Of a stretch of DNA of 64,000 nucleotides, positions 46,239-55,328 are shown piece after piece (position 1 is the stretch's first letter; each line of letters starts with the position of its first letter). The notes beneath the pieces were generated by a model that was not told where the DNA came from, did no database searches, and was given only the letters and a program-made list of their open reading frames with translations. This DNA comes from Rhizobium sp. Root483D2 (GTDB lineage Bacteria; Pseudomonadota; Alphaproteobacteria; Rhizobiales; Rhizobiaceae). A program made the translations under genes and the position numbers. Location: NCBI RefSeq assembly GCF_001426685.1, contig NZ_LMFB01000001.1:351225-415224 (forward strand). The letters run 5' to 3'.

Positions 46239-47438
46239 TCAGGCCGATGCCTGTCGTCGCTCCGCTGTCAGCTGTTCGGCCGCGCGTTCAAGCCGCGCCA
46301 GGCCTTCACGGGCTTCATCGGCCGTCGTCACCAAGGGCGGCAGCAGGCGGATGACATTTTCGCCCGCAGGCACTGCCAGCAGTCTTTCCGCACGGATGGC
46401 CTTTAGGAGATCAGCAGACGGAACCTTGGCCTTGATGCCGAGCATCAGGCCTTCGCCGCGGATTTCCTCGATGACATCGGGGAAACGATCGGCGAGCGAG
46501 GCAAGCCCCTGGCGGAAGACCAGCGAGACATCGCGGACATGCTGCAGGAAATCATCCGCAAGAATGACGTCGAGAACGGCATTGCCGACGGCCATGGCCA
46601 GCGGATTGCCGCCATAGGTCGAGCCGTGGGTTCCGGCGACCATGCCGGAGGCGGCCTCTTCAGTCGCAAGGCAGGCGCCGAGCGGAAACCCGCCGCCAAT
46701 GCCCTTGGCAACCGCCATGATATCCGGCGTGATGCCCGACCATTCATGGGCAAACAGCTTGCCGGTGCGGCCAACGCCGGACTGGACTTCGTCGAAAATG
46801 AGCAGCAAGCCATATTCGTCGCAGAGCGAACGCAGCTCCTGCAGGAATTCCTTCGGAACCGTGCGGATACCGCCTTCGCCCTGGATCGGCTCGATCAGGA
46901 TCGCGGCCGTCTCTTCGCTGATGGCAGCCTTGAGCGCCGGCATATCGTCGAACGGCACCTGATAGAAGCCGGGTGCCTTCGGGCCGAAGCCTTCCAGATA
47001 TTTCGCCTGACCACCGGCGGCGATGGTCGCCAGCGTGCGGCCGTGAAAGGCGCCCTCAAAGGTGATGATGTGGAATTTTTCCGGCTGACCCTTGGAGAAA
47101 TGATAGCGCCGTGCCGTCTTGATGGCGCATTCCAGCGCTTCGGCACCGGAATTGGTGAAGAACACCTTGTCGGCGAACGTGGCTTCCGTCAGGCGGCGGC
47201 TGAGGCTTTCCTGGCCGGGCACTTCATAAAGGTTCGACAGGTGCCAGACCTTGTCAGCCTGCGCCTTCAGGGCCGAGACAAGATGCGGATGCGCATGACC
47301 GAGCGAATTGACCGCGACACCGGCGGCAAAATCCAGATAACGGGTGCCATCCTCGGCAATCAGCCAGACGCCTTCGCCGCGCTCGAACCGCAAGGGTGCG
47401 CGTGCATACGTGTCATAAAGCGGCGTGGCATCGGCCAT
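46239..47438 (-). CDS. argD: Acetylornithine aminotransferase
   Basis: A 399-residue class III aminotransferase using PLP, catalysing the N-acetylglutamate semialdehyde to N-acetylornithine step. Key stretches: [20 protein letters not shown] (phosphate-binding loop), [38 protein letters not shown] (Asp contacting the pyridine nitrogen) and [20 protein letters not shown] (Schiff-base Lys). ATG 47438 has GAGGAG nine bases before it. It heads the argDF unit and is divergent from gcrA across a 433-bp control region. Confidence 0.94.
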   Translation of the reverse strand: MADATPLYDTYARAPLRFERGEGVWLIAEDGTRYLDFAAGVAVNSLGHAHPHLVSALKAQADKVWHLSNLYEVPGQESLSRRLTEATFADKVFFTNSGAEALECAIKTARRYHFSKGQPEKFHIITFEGAFHGRTLATIAAGGQAKYLEGFGPKAPGFYQVPFDDMPALKAAISEETAAILIEPIQGEGGIRTVPKEFLQELRSLCDEYGLLLIFDEVQSGVGRTGKLFAHEWSGITPDIMAVAKGIGGGFPLGACLATEEAASGMVAGTHGSTYGGNPLAMAVGNAVLDVILADDFLQHVRDVSLVFRQGLASLADRFPDVIEEIRGEGLMLGIKAKVPSADLLKAIRAERLLAVPAGENVIRLLPPLVTTADEAREGLARLERAAEQLTAERRQASA

Positions 47439-47871
47439 GGCGCATGTCTCCTCAAACCATCACGGCAATTGTATAATCGGCGTCGTCAACAGGGCTGTGA
47501 CCAGCCGGTAAAAAATCAAAATGCCGCCTTGCGGCGGCCAGCGCACTATCTTCATTTCGCAGTGCAATGTCAACAAAAGCCCATGATTTCCGGCAATTCC
47601 CGTTGATACAGACGATGTGATTTTTTTAGCCGGATACACTTGCAAAAATGCCACGCATCGCAAGCAAGTTGGGGAAAACTCAGAAATCGATTCGGCGGGA
47701 TTCCCCGGACTCTTGTCAGGGAGTCCCCCGGGCTCTACGTTAAGAAACAATTACTAGAACGCATGCGGCGGACCTAGTCACCAAAAGTGTTATCGCGTTT
47801 CAGCCTTGGATTACATCCAGGGCCCGGTGGAGGATTCGACCATCACCAACGCTGGGAATGGAGACAAGACC
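47439..47871. promoter_or_regulatory. argD-gcrA divergent control region with clustered GANTC sites and a CtrA-like site
   Basis: No gene seen in 433 bp. Four GANTC methylation sites lie within 37 bp (47689, 47699, 47708, 47721) and a fifth at 47833, all on the gcrA side. A TTAA-N7-TTAC box at 47740-47754 differs from the CtrA consensus in one base. This is the expected setting for a cell-cycle-timed gcrA promoter. Confidence 0.7.
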
Positions 47872-48405
47872 ATGAATTGGACTGACGAGCGGGTCGAAAA
47901 ACTCAAGAAATTGTGGTCCGAGGGTTTGAGCGCGAGCCAGATCGCTGCACAACTCGGCGGCGTCAGCCGCAATGCCGTCATTGGCAAGGTTCACCGTCTC
48001 TGCCTGCCGGGCCGCGCCAAGGCCGGCGGCAGCACGGCAACCGCACGGGCCAAACGCCCTGCCCCGACCGCTGCACCACGCGCACCGAGCTTTACCGCAG
48101 CACGCATGACAGCCACCCGCACCGTGACCCGTACCACCGGCGCGACCGTCATGAAGGAGGAGGTCGAGATCGACGCGATCGAGGATCAGGAAACAGCGCC
48201 TGCCGGCAACAATGTCGTTGTTCCGATGTCGCGCCGCCTGGTGCTGACGCAGCTGACCGACCGCACCTGCAAATGGCCGATCGGTGACCCGATGAAGGAA
48301 GAGTTCCACTTCTGCGGCAACGATTCCCCGGACACATCGCCCTACTGCACATTCCACGCCAAGCTGGCCTACCAGCCCTCCGGCGAGCGCCGCCGGGCTC
48401 GCTAA
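47872..48405 (+). CDS. gcrA: GcrA cell-cycle regulator
   Basis: A 177-residue protein. The N-terminal 45 residues are the GcrA DNA-binding domain: MNWTDERVEKLKKLWSEGLS then QIAAQLGGVSRNAVIGKVHR, a Myb-like helix-turn-helix. An Ala/Arg/Thr-rich linker follows, and the C-terminal sigma-70-contacting domain has LTDRTCKWPIGDP and FHFCGNDSP with YCTFHAKLAY. In alphaproteobacteria GcrA binds RNA polymerase and acts at promoters with CcrM-methylated GANTC sites. ATG 47872 with GGAG eight bases upstream. Its own promoter has a GANTC cluster. Confidence 0.95.
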   Translation: MNWTDERVEKLKKLWSEGLSASQIAAQLGGVSRNAVIGKVHRLCLPGRAKAGGSTATARAKRPAPTAAPRAPSFTAARMTATRTVTRTTGATVMKEEVEIDAIEDQETAPAGNNVVVPMSRRLVLTQLTDRTCKWPIGDPMKEEFHFCGNDSPDTSPYCTFHAKLAYQPSGERRRAR

Positions 48406-48421
48406 GGGGGCGGAACCTGCC

Positions 48422-48808
48422 TTGCGCTTCGTCAATCCCATCCCGTTCGTGCGGGATATCAGTATCTCGAAAGCCTTCTATGGCGAGAAGCTGGGACTGG
48501 CGATCAAGCAGGATTTCGGCGATTTCGTCCTGTTTGAAACGGGATTTGCCATCCATGAGGGCAAATCCCTGGAAACGACGGTTTGGGGACAGCCGTCAGT
48601 CGGTTCCGGGGCCTATGGCCGTCAAAATGTCCTGCTCTATTTCGAACATGATCCTTTGGATGCGCTGTTTGCGCGCATTGCCGGTCATGTAATCCTCATC
48701 CATCCCATCGAGACCCAGCCCTGGGGACAGAGGGTATTCCGCTTTTACGATCCGGATGGTCACGCCATTGAAATTGGCGAACCGCTCGATCAGCTTTCCA
48801 GCGAATAG
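48422..48808 (+). CDS. VOC (glyoxalase/bleomycin resistance) superfamily protein
   Basis: A 128-residue protein with two beta-alpha-beta-beta-beta repeats. The first starts MRFVNPIPFVRDISISKAFY, then GEKLGLAI; the last strand VFRFYDPDGHAIEIGEPL carries the usual metal-site Glu. The family includes lyases, dioxygenases and drug-binding proteins. The start is a TTG at 48422 with AAGGGGGCGG upstream, only 16 bp after gcrA, so it may be co-transcribed. Its last 19 bases overlap the 3' end of phoB on the opposite strand. Confidence 0.85.
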   Translation: MRFVNPIPFVRDISISKAFYGEKLGLAIKQDFGDFVLFETGFAIHEGKSLETTVWGQPSVGSGAYGRQNVLLYFEHDPLDALFARIAGHVILIHPIETQPWGQRVFRFYDPDGHAIEIGEPLDQLSSE

Positions 48809-49473
48809 CCAGCACCGCGCACCGTGCGGATCACGTCCTGCATGTTGGAAAAGTTCAGCGCCTTGCGCAGGCGGCCGACATGGACGTCAACCGTGCGCTC
48901 ATCGACATAGATGTCATGACCCCAGACACCGTCCAGAAGTTGCGAGCGCGAAAAGACGCGGCCTGGCGAGGCCATGAAGAATTCCAGCAGGCGAAACTCC
49001 GTCGGGCCCAGACGGACCTCGCGGGTCTTGCGGTGGACGCGGTGGGTTTCGCGGTCGAGTTCGATATCGCCGCATTTCAGCAGCGTTGACAGCACTTCGG
49101 GTTTTGCCCGGCGCAGCATCGCCTTGACCCGTGCCATCAGTTCCGGCGTCGAGAACGGCTTGACCACATAATCATCAGCGCCGGTGGCCAGACCGCGCAC
49201 GCGCTCGCTCTCTTCGCCGCGTGCCGTCAGCATGATGATCGGCAGGCGTTCGGTTTCCGGGCGCTGGCGCAGCCGGCGGCACAGTTCGATGCCGGAAACG
49301 CCCGGCAGCATCCAGTCGAGGATCAAAAGATCGGGAAGGCGTTCCTGCAGGCGCATTTCCGCCTCGTCGCCACGATTGATCGTATCGACTTCGAACCCTT
49401 CGGCCTCGAGATTGTATCGGAGGAGGACGCTGAGCGCCTCTTCGTCTTCAACAACGGCAATTCTTGGCAACAT
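48790..49473 (-). CDS. phoB: Phosphate regulon response regulator PhoB
   Basis: A 227-residue OmpR-family regulator. The receiver domain has the acidic pocket (VVEDEEALSVLLRYNL), the phospho-Asp in LLILDWMLPGVSG and the Thr/Lys pair in MLTARGEE and DDYVVKPFSTPELMARV. The winged-helix domain ends in SQLLDGVWGHDIYVDERTVD then VHVGRLRKALN. It activates pst and other Pho genes when phosphate is scarce. Last gene of the phoR-pst-phoU-phoB array; its 3' end overlaps the VOC gene by 19 bp. Confidence 0.95.
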   Translation of the reverse strand: MLPRIAVVEDEEALSVLLRYNLEAEGFEVDTINRGDEAEMRLQERLPDLLILDWMLPGVSGIELCRRLRQRPETERLPIIMLTARGEESERVRGLATGADDYVVKPFSTPELMARVKAMLRRAKPEVLSTLLKCGDIELDRETHRVHRKTREVRLGPTEFRLLEFFMASPGRVFSRSQLLDGVWGHDIYVDERTVDVHVGRLRKALNFSNMQDVIRTVRGAGYSLES

Positions 49474-49580
49474 TCAGTTCTGCTCCTTGGCGCCCGGCCG
49501 GCTGGCCGAAGGCTTGCCGAGCGGCTCCAGCGGCCGCTCGCGCATTTATCCGTAAGATTTCACTTACTTTACTGCGGGCA

Positions 49581-50291
49581 TCAATTGCCGATTGCGCCAA
49601 CCGTATTGGCCGTATCGTCCTTCGGACGCTCGCCAACAGGCTGTGCGCCAGTCGCCATGTAGTAGATGGTTTCCGCGATATTGGTGGCGTGATCGCCGAT
49701 ACGCTCGATGTTCTTGGCGCAGAACAGGAGATGCGTGCAGGGCGTGATGTTGCGCGGGTCTTCCATCATGTAGGTCAGGAGTTCGCGGAACAGCGAGGTG
49801 TAGATTGCATCGATCTCGTTGTCGCGTTCGCGGATGCTGTTGGCCTTTTCCGGTGAGCGCGAGGCGTAGACGTCGAGCACTTCCTTGAGCTGAACGAGCG
49901 CAAGCTCGGCCAGATGCTCAAGGCCGCGCGCCAGTTGCCGGGGTAGGCTGGCATGGGCAACGGCGATGACGCGCTTAGCGTTGTTCTTGCCGAGATCGCC
50001 GACGCGCTCCAGATCGGCCGCGATGCGGATCGATCCCATGATTTCGCGCAGGTCAGCCGCCATCGGCTGGCGCTTGGCGATGGTGACGATCGCCTTCTCG
50101 CCAATCTGGCGCTCGGCCTCGTCGAGAATGGCATCGTCGGAGATGACCTTCTGGGCGAGCGCCAGGTCGGAATTGACCAGGGCGCGCACGGATTCGGCCA
50201 CCATCTGTTCGGCCAGGCCGCCCATCTCGGAGATGCGCCGGGTCAGGTACTTCAGATCTTCGTCATAGACGGAAGCAATGTGCGTAGACAT
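49581..50291 (-). CDS. phoU: Phosphate signalling protein PhoU
   Basis: A 236-residue protein of two three-helix PhoU repeats. The metal-binding motif of each repeat is visible as DEAERQIGEKAIVTIAKRQP then MAADLREIMGSIRIAADLER in the first and RENEID-like DNEIDAIYTSLFRELLTYM with CAKNIERIGDHATNIAETIY in the second. It links the Pst transporter to PhoR and keeps the Pho system off when phosphate is plentiful. ATG 50291. Between pstB (77 bp upstream) and phoB (107 bp downstream). Confidence 0.95.
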   Translation of the reverse strand: MSTHIASVYDEDLKYLTRRISEMGGLAEQMVAESVRALVNSDLALAQKVISDDAILDEAERQIGEKAIVTIAKRQPMAADLREIMGSIRIAADLERVGDLGKNNAKRVIAVAHASLPRQLARGLEHLAELALVQLKEVLDVYASRSPEKANSIRERDNEIDAIYTSLFRELLTYMMEDPRNITPCTHLLFCAKNIERIGDHATNIAETIYYMATGAQPVGERPKDDTANTVGAIGN

Positions 50292-50368
50292 GATTGTTTT
50301 TCCTTGCGATCACAATTCGGGTTGGAAGACCACCACCCTGCCCTCATGACAGGGTGGCGAAAGCGTCC

Positions 50369-51184
50369 TCAGCCGAAGCGGCCCATGATGTAGTCCTGGG
50401 TCCGCTGGTCGTCCGGATTGGTGAACATCTTGTCGGTGTCGTTTTCCTCGACGAGATTGCCGAGATGGAACATGGCGGTGCGCTGCGAGACGCGGGCGGC
50501 CTGCTGCATCGAGTGCGTGACGATGACGATCGTATAGTTCGTGCGCAGTTCGTGGATCAGTTCCTCGACCTTGGCAGTCGCGATCGGATCCAGCGCCGAA
50601 CAGGGTTCGTCCATCAGGATGACTTCCGGGCTGACGGCAACGGCGCGGGCAATGCACAGGCGCTGCTGCTGACCACCGGACAGGCCGGTGCCGGATTCGT
50701 GCAGGCGGTCCTTCACCTCGTTCCAGAGACCAGCCTTTTGAAGGCTCGACTCGACGATCTGGTCGAGTTCGGCCTTGGTGCGGGCGAGACCGTGGATCTT
50801 CGGACCGTAGGTGACGTTCTCGTAGATCGACTTCGGGAACGGGTTCGGCTTCTGGAACACCATGCCGACGCGGGCGCGCAGTTCGACGACGTCGATGCTC
50901 GGGTCGTAGATATCACCGTCGTCGAGGGTGATCTTGCCGGTGACGCGGCAGCTGTCGATCGTGTCGTTCATGCGGTTGAGTGTGCGCAGGAACGTCGATT
51001 TGCCGCAGCCGGACGGGCCGATCAGCGCGGTGACGGTGTTTTCACGGACGTTGAGGTTCACATCGAAAAGCGCACGCTTTTCGCCGTAATATACCGAAAC
51101 GTCCTTTCCGATCATCTTGAAGGGAACAGTGTTCATTTTCTGGTCCAGCGCCTTTTCAACTGCTGCTTCTGACATCATGTTCAT
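50369..51184 (-). CDS. pstB: Phosphate ABC transporter ATP-binding protein PstB
   Basis: A 271-residue ATPase of the high-affinity phosphate importer. Walker [11 protein letters not shown]-loop [17 protein letters not shown], signature LSGGQQQRL, Walker [13 protein letters not shown] and switch [12 protein letters not shown] are all intact. [17 protein letters not shown] is typical for PstB. It works with PstC and PstA at the inner membrane and is 12 bp downstream of pstA. Confidence 0.96.
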   Translation of the reverse strand: MNMMSEAAVEKALDQKMNTVPFKMIGKDVSVYYGEKRALFDVNLNVRENTVTALIGPSGCGKSTFLRTLNRMNDTIDSCRVTGKITLDDGDIYDPSIDVVELRARVGMVFQKPNPFPKSIYENVTYGPKIHGLARTKAELDQIVESSLQKAGLWNEVKDRLHESGTGLSGGQQQRLCIARAVAVSPEVILMDEPCSALDPIATAKVEELIHELRTNYTIVIVTHSMQQAARVSQRTAMFHLGNLVEENDTDKMFTNPDDQRTQDYIMGRFG

Positions 51185-51196
51185 GTTTCTACCTCA

Positions 51197-52519
51197 CTAC
51201 CAGCGCCGCTCAAAGCGACGCCGCAACAGGATTGCGCCCAGGTTCATGACGACGAGGAAGATCAAGAGGATCATGATCGCACCCGAAGTCCGTTCGACAA
51301 ATGCACGTTCGGCTTCGTTGGCCCACATATAGATCTGGACCGGCAGAGCAGTGGACGGGTCCATCGGCGAGCCCGGATAATCGACCACGAAGGCCACCAT
51401 GCCGATCAAAAGAAGCGGCGCGGTTTCGCCGAGCGCATGCGCCAGGCCAATGATGGTGCCCGTGAGCACGCCTGGCATGGCGAGCGGCAGGACATGGTGG
51501 AAGATGGTCTGCATCTTCGACGCGCCAAGACCCAAAGCTGCCGAGCGGATCGATGGCGGCACCGCCTTCAAGGCTGCGCGGGTGGCGATGATGATCGTTG
51601 GAAGCGTCATCAATGTCAGCACCAGACCACCGACGACAGCGGCCGAACGGGGCATGCCGGCGAAGTTGATGAAGATCGACAGGCCGAGCAGACCATAGAC
51701 GATGGAGGGAACCGCCGCGAGGTTGTTGATATTGACCTCGATCAGATCGGTCAGCCGGTTCTTCGGCGCAAACTCTTCCAGATAGATCGATGCCGCAACG
51801 CCGATCGGAAGGGCAAGCGCCAGGACGATCAGCATCATGTACAGCGAACCGAGTGCGGCGACGCCGATGCCGGCGGCTTCAGGACGGCTGGAGGCACCAT
51901 AGGTGAACAGGCCGGTGTTGAACTGCTTGGCCATTGCGCCGGTTTCGGTCAGCTGCTTCATCCATTCCAGCTGCTGATCCTTTACCTTGCGGTTGGCTTC
52001 GGCAACGGTCAGGTCGATCTGGCCCTTGTTGGCGCTGTCGATATTGCCTTCCGCGAGCAGAGAGACAGTGGCGGTCGTGCCGATGATGGCCGGATTGGCA
52101 ACCACCATATCGCGAAGCTGCGTGCGGGCACTGGCCGAAACCATGTCCGTCGCCTGCCGGACGAGCGGCCTGTTGGCCGGATCGATGCCGAGTGCCTTGA
52201 TCAGCGCGTCACGCACCAGAAAAGGATAGTTTGCGGTCATCAGCTTGGACGGATTGGCGCCACGCTCATTCTTCGGATCGATGATCTGTTCCGAAAACTC
52301 GATCGGCAGGGTGATCGCGGTCTGCTGGAAGGCCGTGTAGCCCTTTGAGACGACGGTCCACAACAGAACGAAGAGGAAGAACAGGCCGATCAGGATTGCC
52401 GTCAGGCCATAAGCCTTGAAGCGGCGTTCGGCAGCGTAGCGCTTCTTGATGCCGATATCGCGTTTTGTCTGCGCCGGGCGCACGAAGGTGGACTGTACGG
52501 AGGATGTCATGTCGGTCAT
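51197..52519 (-). CDS. pstA: Phosphate ABC transporter permease PstA (long form)
   Basis: A 440-residue permease, longer than the enteric form by an N-terminal cytosolic part and a large periplasmic loop (about residues 75-190) between helix 1 and the transport core. The core begins near 215 (LYMMLIVLALALPIGVAASI) and carries the EAA-type coupling loop ALGLGASKMQTIFHHVLPLA. ATG 52519 overlaps the stop of pstC by four bases (ATGA), so the two permeases are translationally coupled. Confidence 0.94.
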   Translation of the reverse strand: MTDMTSSVQSTFVRPAQTKRDIGIKKRYAAERRFKAYGLTAILIGLFFLFVLLWTVVSKGYTAFQQTAITLPIEFSEQIIDPKNERGANPSKLMTANYPFLVRDALIKALGIDPANRPLVRQATDMVSASARTQLRDMVVANPAIIGTTATVSLLAEGNIDSANKGQIDLTVAEANRKVKDQQLEWMKQLTETGAMAKQFNTGLFTYGASSRPEAAGIGVAALGSLYMMLIVLALALPIGVAASIYLEEFAPKNRLTDLIEVNINNLAAVPSIVYGLLGLSIFINFAGMPRSAAVVGGLVLTLMTLPTIIIATRAALKAVPPSIRSAALGLGASKMQTIFHHVLPLAMPGVLTGTIIGLAHALGETAPLLLIGMVAFVVDYPGSPMDPSTALPVQIYMWANEAERAFVERTSGAIMILLIFLVVMNLGAILLRRRFERRW

Positions 52520-54000
52520 TCGTACTGTTCCCGATACTTGCGCACGATATAGAGTGCATAGATGTTGAGGCAGAGCGTGATGGCAAACAGCGTGATGCCG
52601 AGAGCAAACGCCACCAATGTCTGAGGCGAGTTGAACTCGAGGTCGCCCGTCAGCTGGTTGACGATCTTGACGGTGACCGTGGTCATCGCCTCGAACGGGT
52701 TGAGCTGCATGCGGGCGGCAACACCGGCAGCCAGCACCACGATCATGGTCTCACCGACAGCACGCGAAGCCGTCAGAAGCAGAGCACCGACGATGCCGGG
52801 AAGTGCTGCGGGCAGGATGACGCGCTTGATGGTTTCGGAGCGGGTGGCGCCAAGACCGAGCGAGCCGTCGCGCAGCGAACGCGGCACCTGCGTGATGATA
52901 TCGTCCGACAGGGAGGAGACGAACGGGATCAGCATGATGCCCATGACGAGACCGGCGGTGAGAACGCTCTGCGCCTGGATGAAGTTGACGTAGTTTCCCG
53001 TCACCAGCCCATTCAGCTGCGCCGAGATATCGCGCAGGAAAGGCCCGACCGTCACCAGCGCGAAGAAGCCGTAGACGATGGTCGGAATGCCGGCGAGAAT
53101 TTCGAGCAGCGGCTTGGCAATGCCGCGCACCACAGGCCTTGCATATTCGGCCATATAGATGGCGGCGAACAGGCCGACCGGTACGGCAAAGAGCATGGCG
53201 ACAAAGGCGATATAGAGCGTACCCGCGAGAAGCGGCAGAAGACCGAACTGGCCTTCCGTGCCGCCGCTGCCTGCCGCCGAAAAGCGCGGATCCCAGACAG
53301 TGCCGAAGAAGAATGCGCTGGGGGATACCGACTGGAAGAAGCGGATGGCCTCCGACAACATCGAGCCGACAATGCCGACCGTCGTCAGGATCGCGATGGA
53401 AGAGGCCAAAAGCAGCGTACCGAGCATGACGCGCTCGACACGGTTTCTGGCTCTGAAGGGCGCGCTGATACCGCGAATGGCGAAAACAGCGCCGGCAAGG
53501 GCGATGATTAGCACGACCGCGCTCATCACCCATCGGCTGCCGTCTCTCAAGCTGTTATAATGCTGGGCCGCCGCAACCATATAAGGCTCGCCGGCATTGG
53601 CCATTGGAACGCCCTTGGCAGCCAGCGCGTCGCGCAGGCTGGAAGAGCCGTTGGTGACGGCTTCAAGCTCAGCACTGTTCAAAAGCTTCAGGCCATTGGC
53701 AACCTGCATGACCTGGCCGAGCATCAGCTCGGTGGTCGCACCGCCCTGGCTTTGAACAGTTTCCGGCAAAGCGGACCGGACGGAATTTTCAACGAAAAAC
53801 GGGCTGGCGAGAAGCCACACGGCAAGAACGAAAACAGCCGGCAGAACCGCCCAGATGGCGACATAGGCGCCGTGATAACCAGGAAGAGAATGCAGGGCGG
53901 AAAGCTTGCCTTTGGAGCTGGCCATCGCCCGCCCACGGCCGGCAAAAAATGCCCCAAGGCCAACGATCAAAATGACCAAAAGAATAAGAGAAGTGCTCAT
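52516..54000 (-). CDS. pstC: Phosphate ABC transporter permease PstC (long form)
   Basis: A 494-residue permease with two extra N-terminal helices (LILLVILIVGLGAFFAGRG; AYVAIWAVLPAVFVLAVWLL) and a periplasmic loop ahead of the six-helix transport core (from about 225). The coupling loop is GSLGLGATRSETIKRVILPA. In alphaproteobacteria PstC is usually this long. ATG 54000 with GGGGGA upstream is chosen over the ATG at 54024. It is about 100 bp downstream of pstS and shares four bases with pstA. Confidence 0.94.
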   Translation of the reverse strand: MSTSLILLVILIVGLGAFFAGRGRAMASSKGKLSALHSLPGYHGAYVAIWAVLPAVFVLAVWLLASPFFVENSVRSALPETVQSQGGATTELMLGQVMQVANGLKLLNSAELEAVTNGSSSLRDALAAKGVPMANAGEPYMVAAAQHYNSLRDGSRWVMSAVVLIIALAGAVFAIRGISAPFRARNRVERVMLGTLLLASSIAILTTVGIVGSMLSEAIRFFQSVSPSAFFFGTVWDPRFSAAGSGGTEGQFGLLPLLAGTLYIAFVAMLFAVPVGLFAAIYMAEYARPVVRGIAKPLLEILAGIPTIVYGFFALVTVGPFLRDISAQLNGLVTGNYVNFIQAQSVLTAGLVMGIMLIPFVSSLSDDIITQVPRSLRDGSLGLGATRSETIKRVILPAALPGIVGALLLTASRAVGETMIVVLAAGVAARMQLNPFEAMTTVTVKIVNQLTGDLEFNSPQTLVAFALGITLFAITLCLNIYALYIVRKYREQYE

Positions 54001-54100
54001 CGATATGTCCCCCCGGCCCATCAATCATTGAAAGCCGGCAAATCCGCATACTTCGGGAGGTCCGGCACGGCGTTTCGCCGTGCCGGATTCTTGACTTATA

Positions 54101-55135
54101 TTAGAGCATGTTGCCGTCGGTGAAGGCCTTGCGGTCAGCTTCGCGCTCGGCATCGGGAGCCGGAACGAGACCGTAGGCAGCCAGCGGGCTTTCCGGGCCG
54201 ACCATCTGGTCGTCGAGGAAGAATTCAACATATTCCTTCAGGCCCGGGATAACGCCGAGATGAGCCTTCTTGACGTAGAAGAACAGCGGGCGGGAAACCG
54301 GATATTCACCCGAAGCGATCGTTGCGCCCGACGGAACGATGCCGCTGACGGTGGCAACCTTCAGCTTGTCAGCGTTGTTTTCATAGAAGGACAGGCCGAA
54401 AACGCCGATGCCGTTCTTGTTGGACGCGATACGGGCGAGGGTTTCGGTGTAGTCACCATCGATATCGATCGCCAGGCCGTCCTTGCGAACAGCGATGCAC
54501 TTCTTGGCAGCTTCCTTTTCGTCGGCAACGATGCCCTTGATGGCAACGTCAGCGCCGGTGTCCTTGCAGCCGTGGGCCAGCATCTTCTCGTCGAAGACTT
54601 CGCGCGTGCCGTGCTTTTCGCCGGGGATGTAAGCGGCGATTTCAACGTCCGGCAGGTCCTTGTTGACTTCCGACCACTTCTTGTAAGGGTTGGCAACAAG
54701 CTTGCCGTCGATAACGAGTTCAGCGGCGAGAGCCAGGTAGATATCCTTCGGCTCAAGCTTCAGGTCAGCATTGCTGCTGTCGGTTGCGAAGACGATGCCG
54801 TCATAGCCGATCTTTACTTCCTGGACTTCGGTAACGCCGGCTGCCTTGCAGGTTTCCAGCTCGCTGTCCTTGATCTTGCGCGATGCGTTGGCAATATCGA
54901 TCGTGTCCGGGCCAACGCCCTTGCAGAATTCCTTCAGGCCGGCACCGGTGCCACCCGATTCAACAACCGGGGTCTTGAAGTCAGGGAAGGTTTCGCCGAA
55001 CGTTTCGGCAACAATCTTTGCGTAAGGCAGAACTGTCGAGGAACCAGCGACCTGGATCTGGTCGCGAGCAATGGCAACGCCTGCAAAAGCGGCGGATGCA
55101 ACCAGAGCTGCAACAGTAAGTTTCAAGGACTTCAT
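54101..55135 (-). CDS. pstS: Periplasmic phosphate-binding protein PstS
   Basis: A 344-residue solute-binding protein. Signal peptide KLTVAALVASAAFAGVAIA, then the phosphate-site phrases VAGSSTVLPYAKIVAETFGE, VVESGGTGAGLKEFCKGVG and DIANASRKIK. This is the longer PstS type (four or more cysteines, PFFFY-like end SRPLFFYVKKAHLG). ATG 55135 has GGGAG seven bases upstream. It heads the transporter genes and has its own promoter region with a PHO-box-like array. Confidence 0.95.
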   Translation of the reverse strand: MKSLKLTVAALVASAAFAGVAIARDQIQVAGSSTVLPYAKIVAETFGETFPDFKTPVVESGGTGAGLKEFCKGVGPDTIDIANASRKIKDSELETCKAAGVTEVQEVKIGYDGIVFATDSSNADLKLEPKDIYLALAAELVIDGKLVANPYKKWSEVNKDLPDVEIAAYIPGEKHGTREVFDEKMLAHGCKDTGADVAIKGIVADEKEAAKKCIAVRKDGLAIDIDGDYTETLARIASNKNGIGVFGLSFYENNADKLKVATVSGIVPSGATIASGEYPVSRPLFFYVKKAHLGVIPGLKEYVEFFLDDQMVGPESPLAAYGLVPAPDAEREADRKAFTDGNML

Positions 55136-55235
55136 CAAAATACTCCCATAATGGGCTTGTGTGGGTGCGCGTTTCACCAGCGCTCGCTTCGCCGTGTCGA
55201 TCGGCCGCCCTAGTTAGCGCCCGATGCCCACACCT

Positions 55236-55270
55236 TTTATGTCAAGTTGACGAAACATTTGTGACAAATC
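55236..55270 (-). promoter_or_regulatory. Candidate PHO box upstream of pstS
   Basis: Read towards pstS, three consecutive 11-base units appear: TTGTCAC-AAAT, GTTTCGT-CAAC, TTGACAT-AAAA. The first and third fit the CTGTCAT-N4 PhoB repeat; the middle is weak. It lies about 100 bp before the pstS start. Confidence 0.45.
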
Positions 55271-55328
55271 AAGTTATTGAAATACCTATATATTTCTAAT
55301 AAATGACTTTTCGCACCGCGGGTTTATG

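Noticed and set aside
46539..47606. A 355-codon open frame on the + strand
   Set aside because: Antisense to argD, whose PLP-enzyme motifs are complete.
47460..47750. A 96-codon - strand frame in the argD-gcrA gap
   Set aside because: It crosses the GANTC cluster and CtrA-like box, has no start signal, and its composition is not coding-like.
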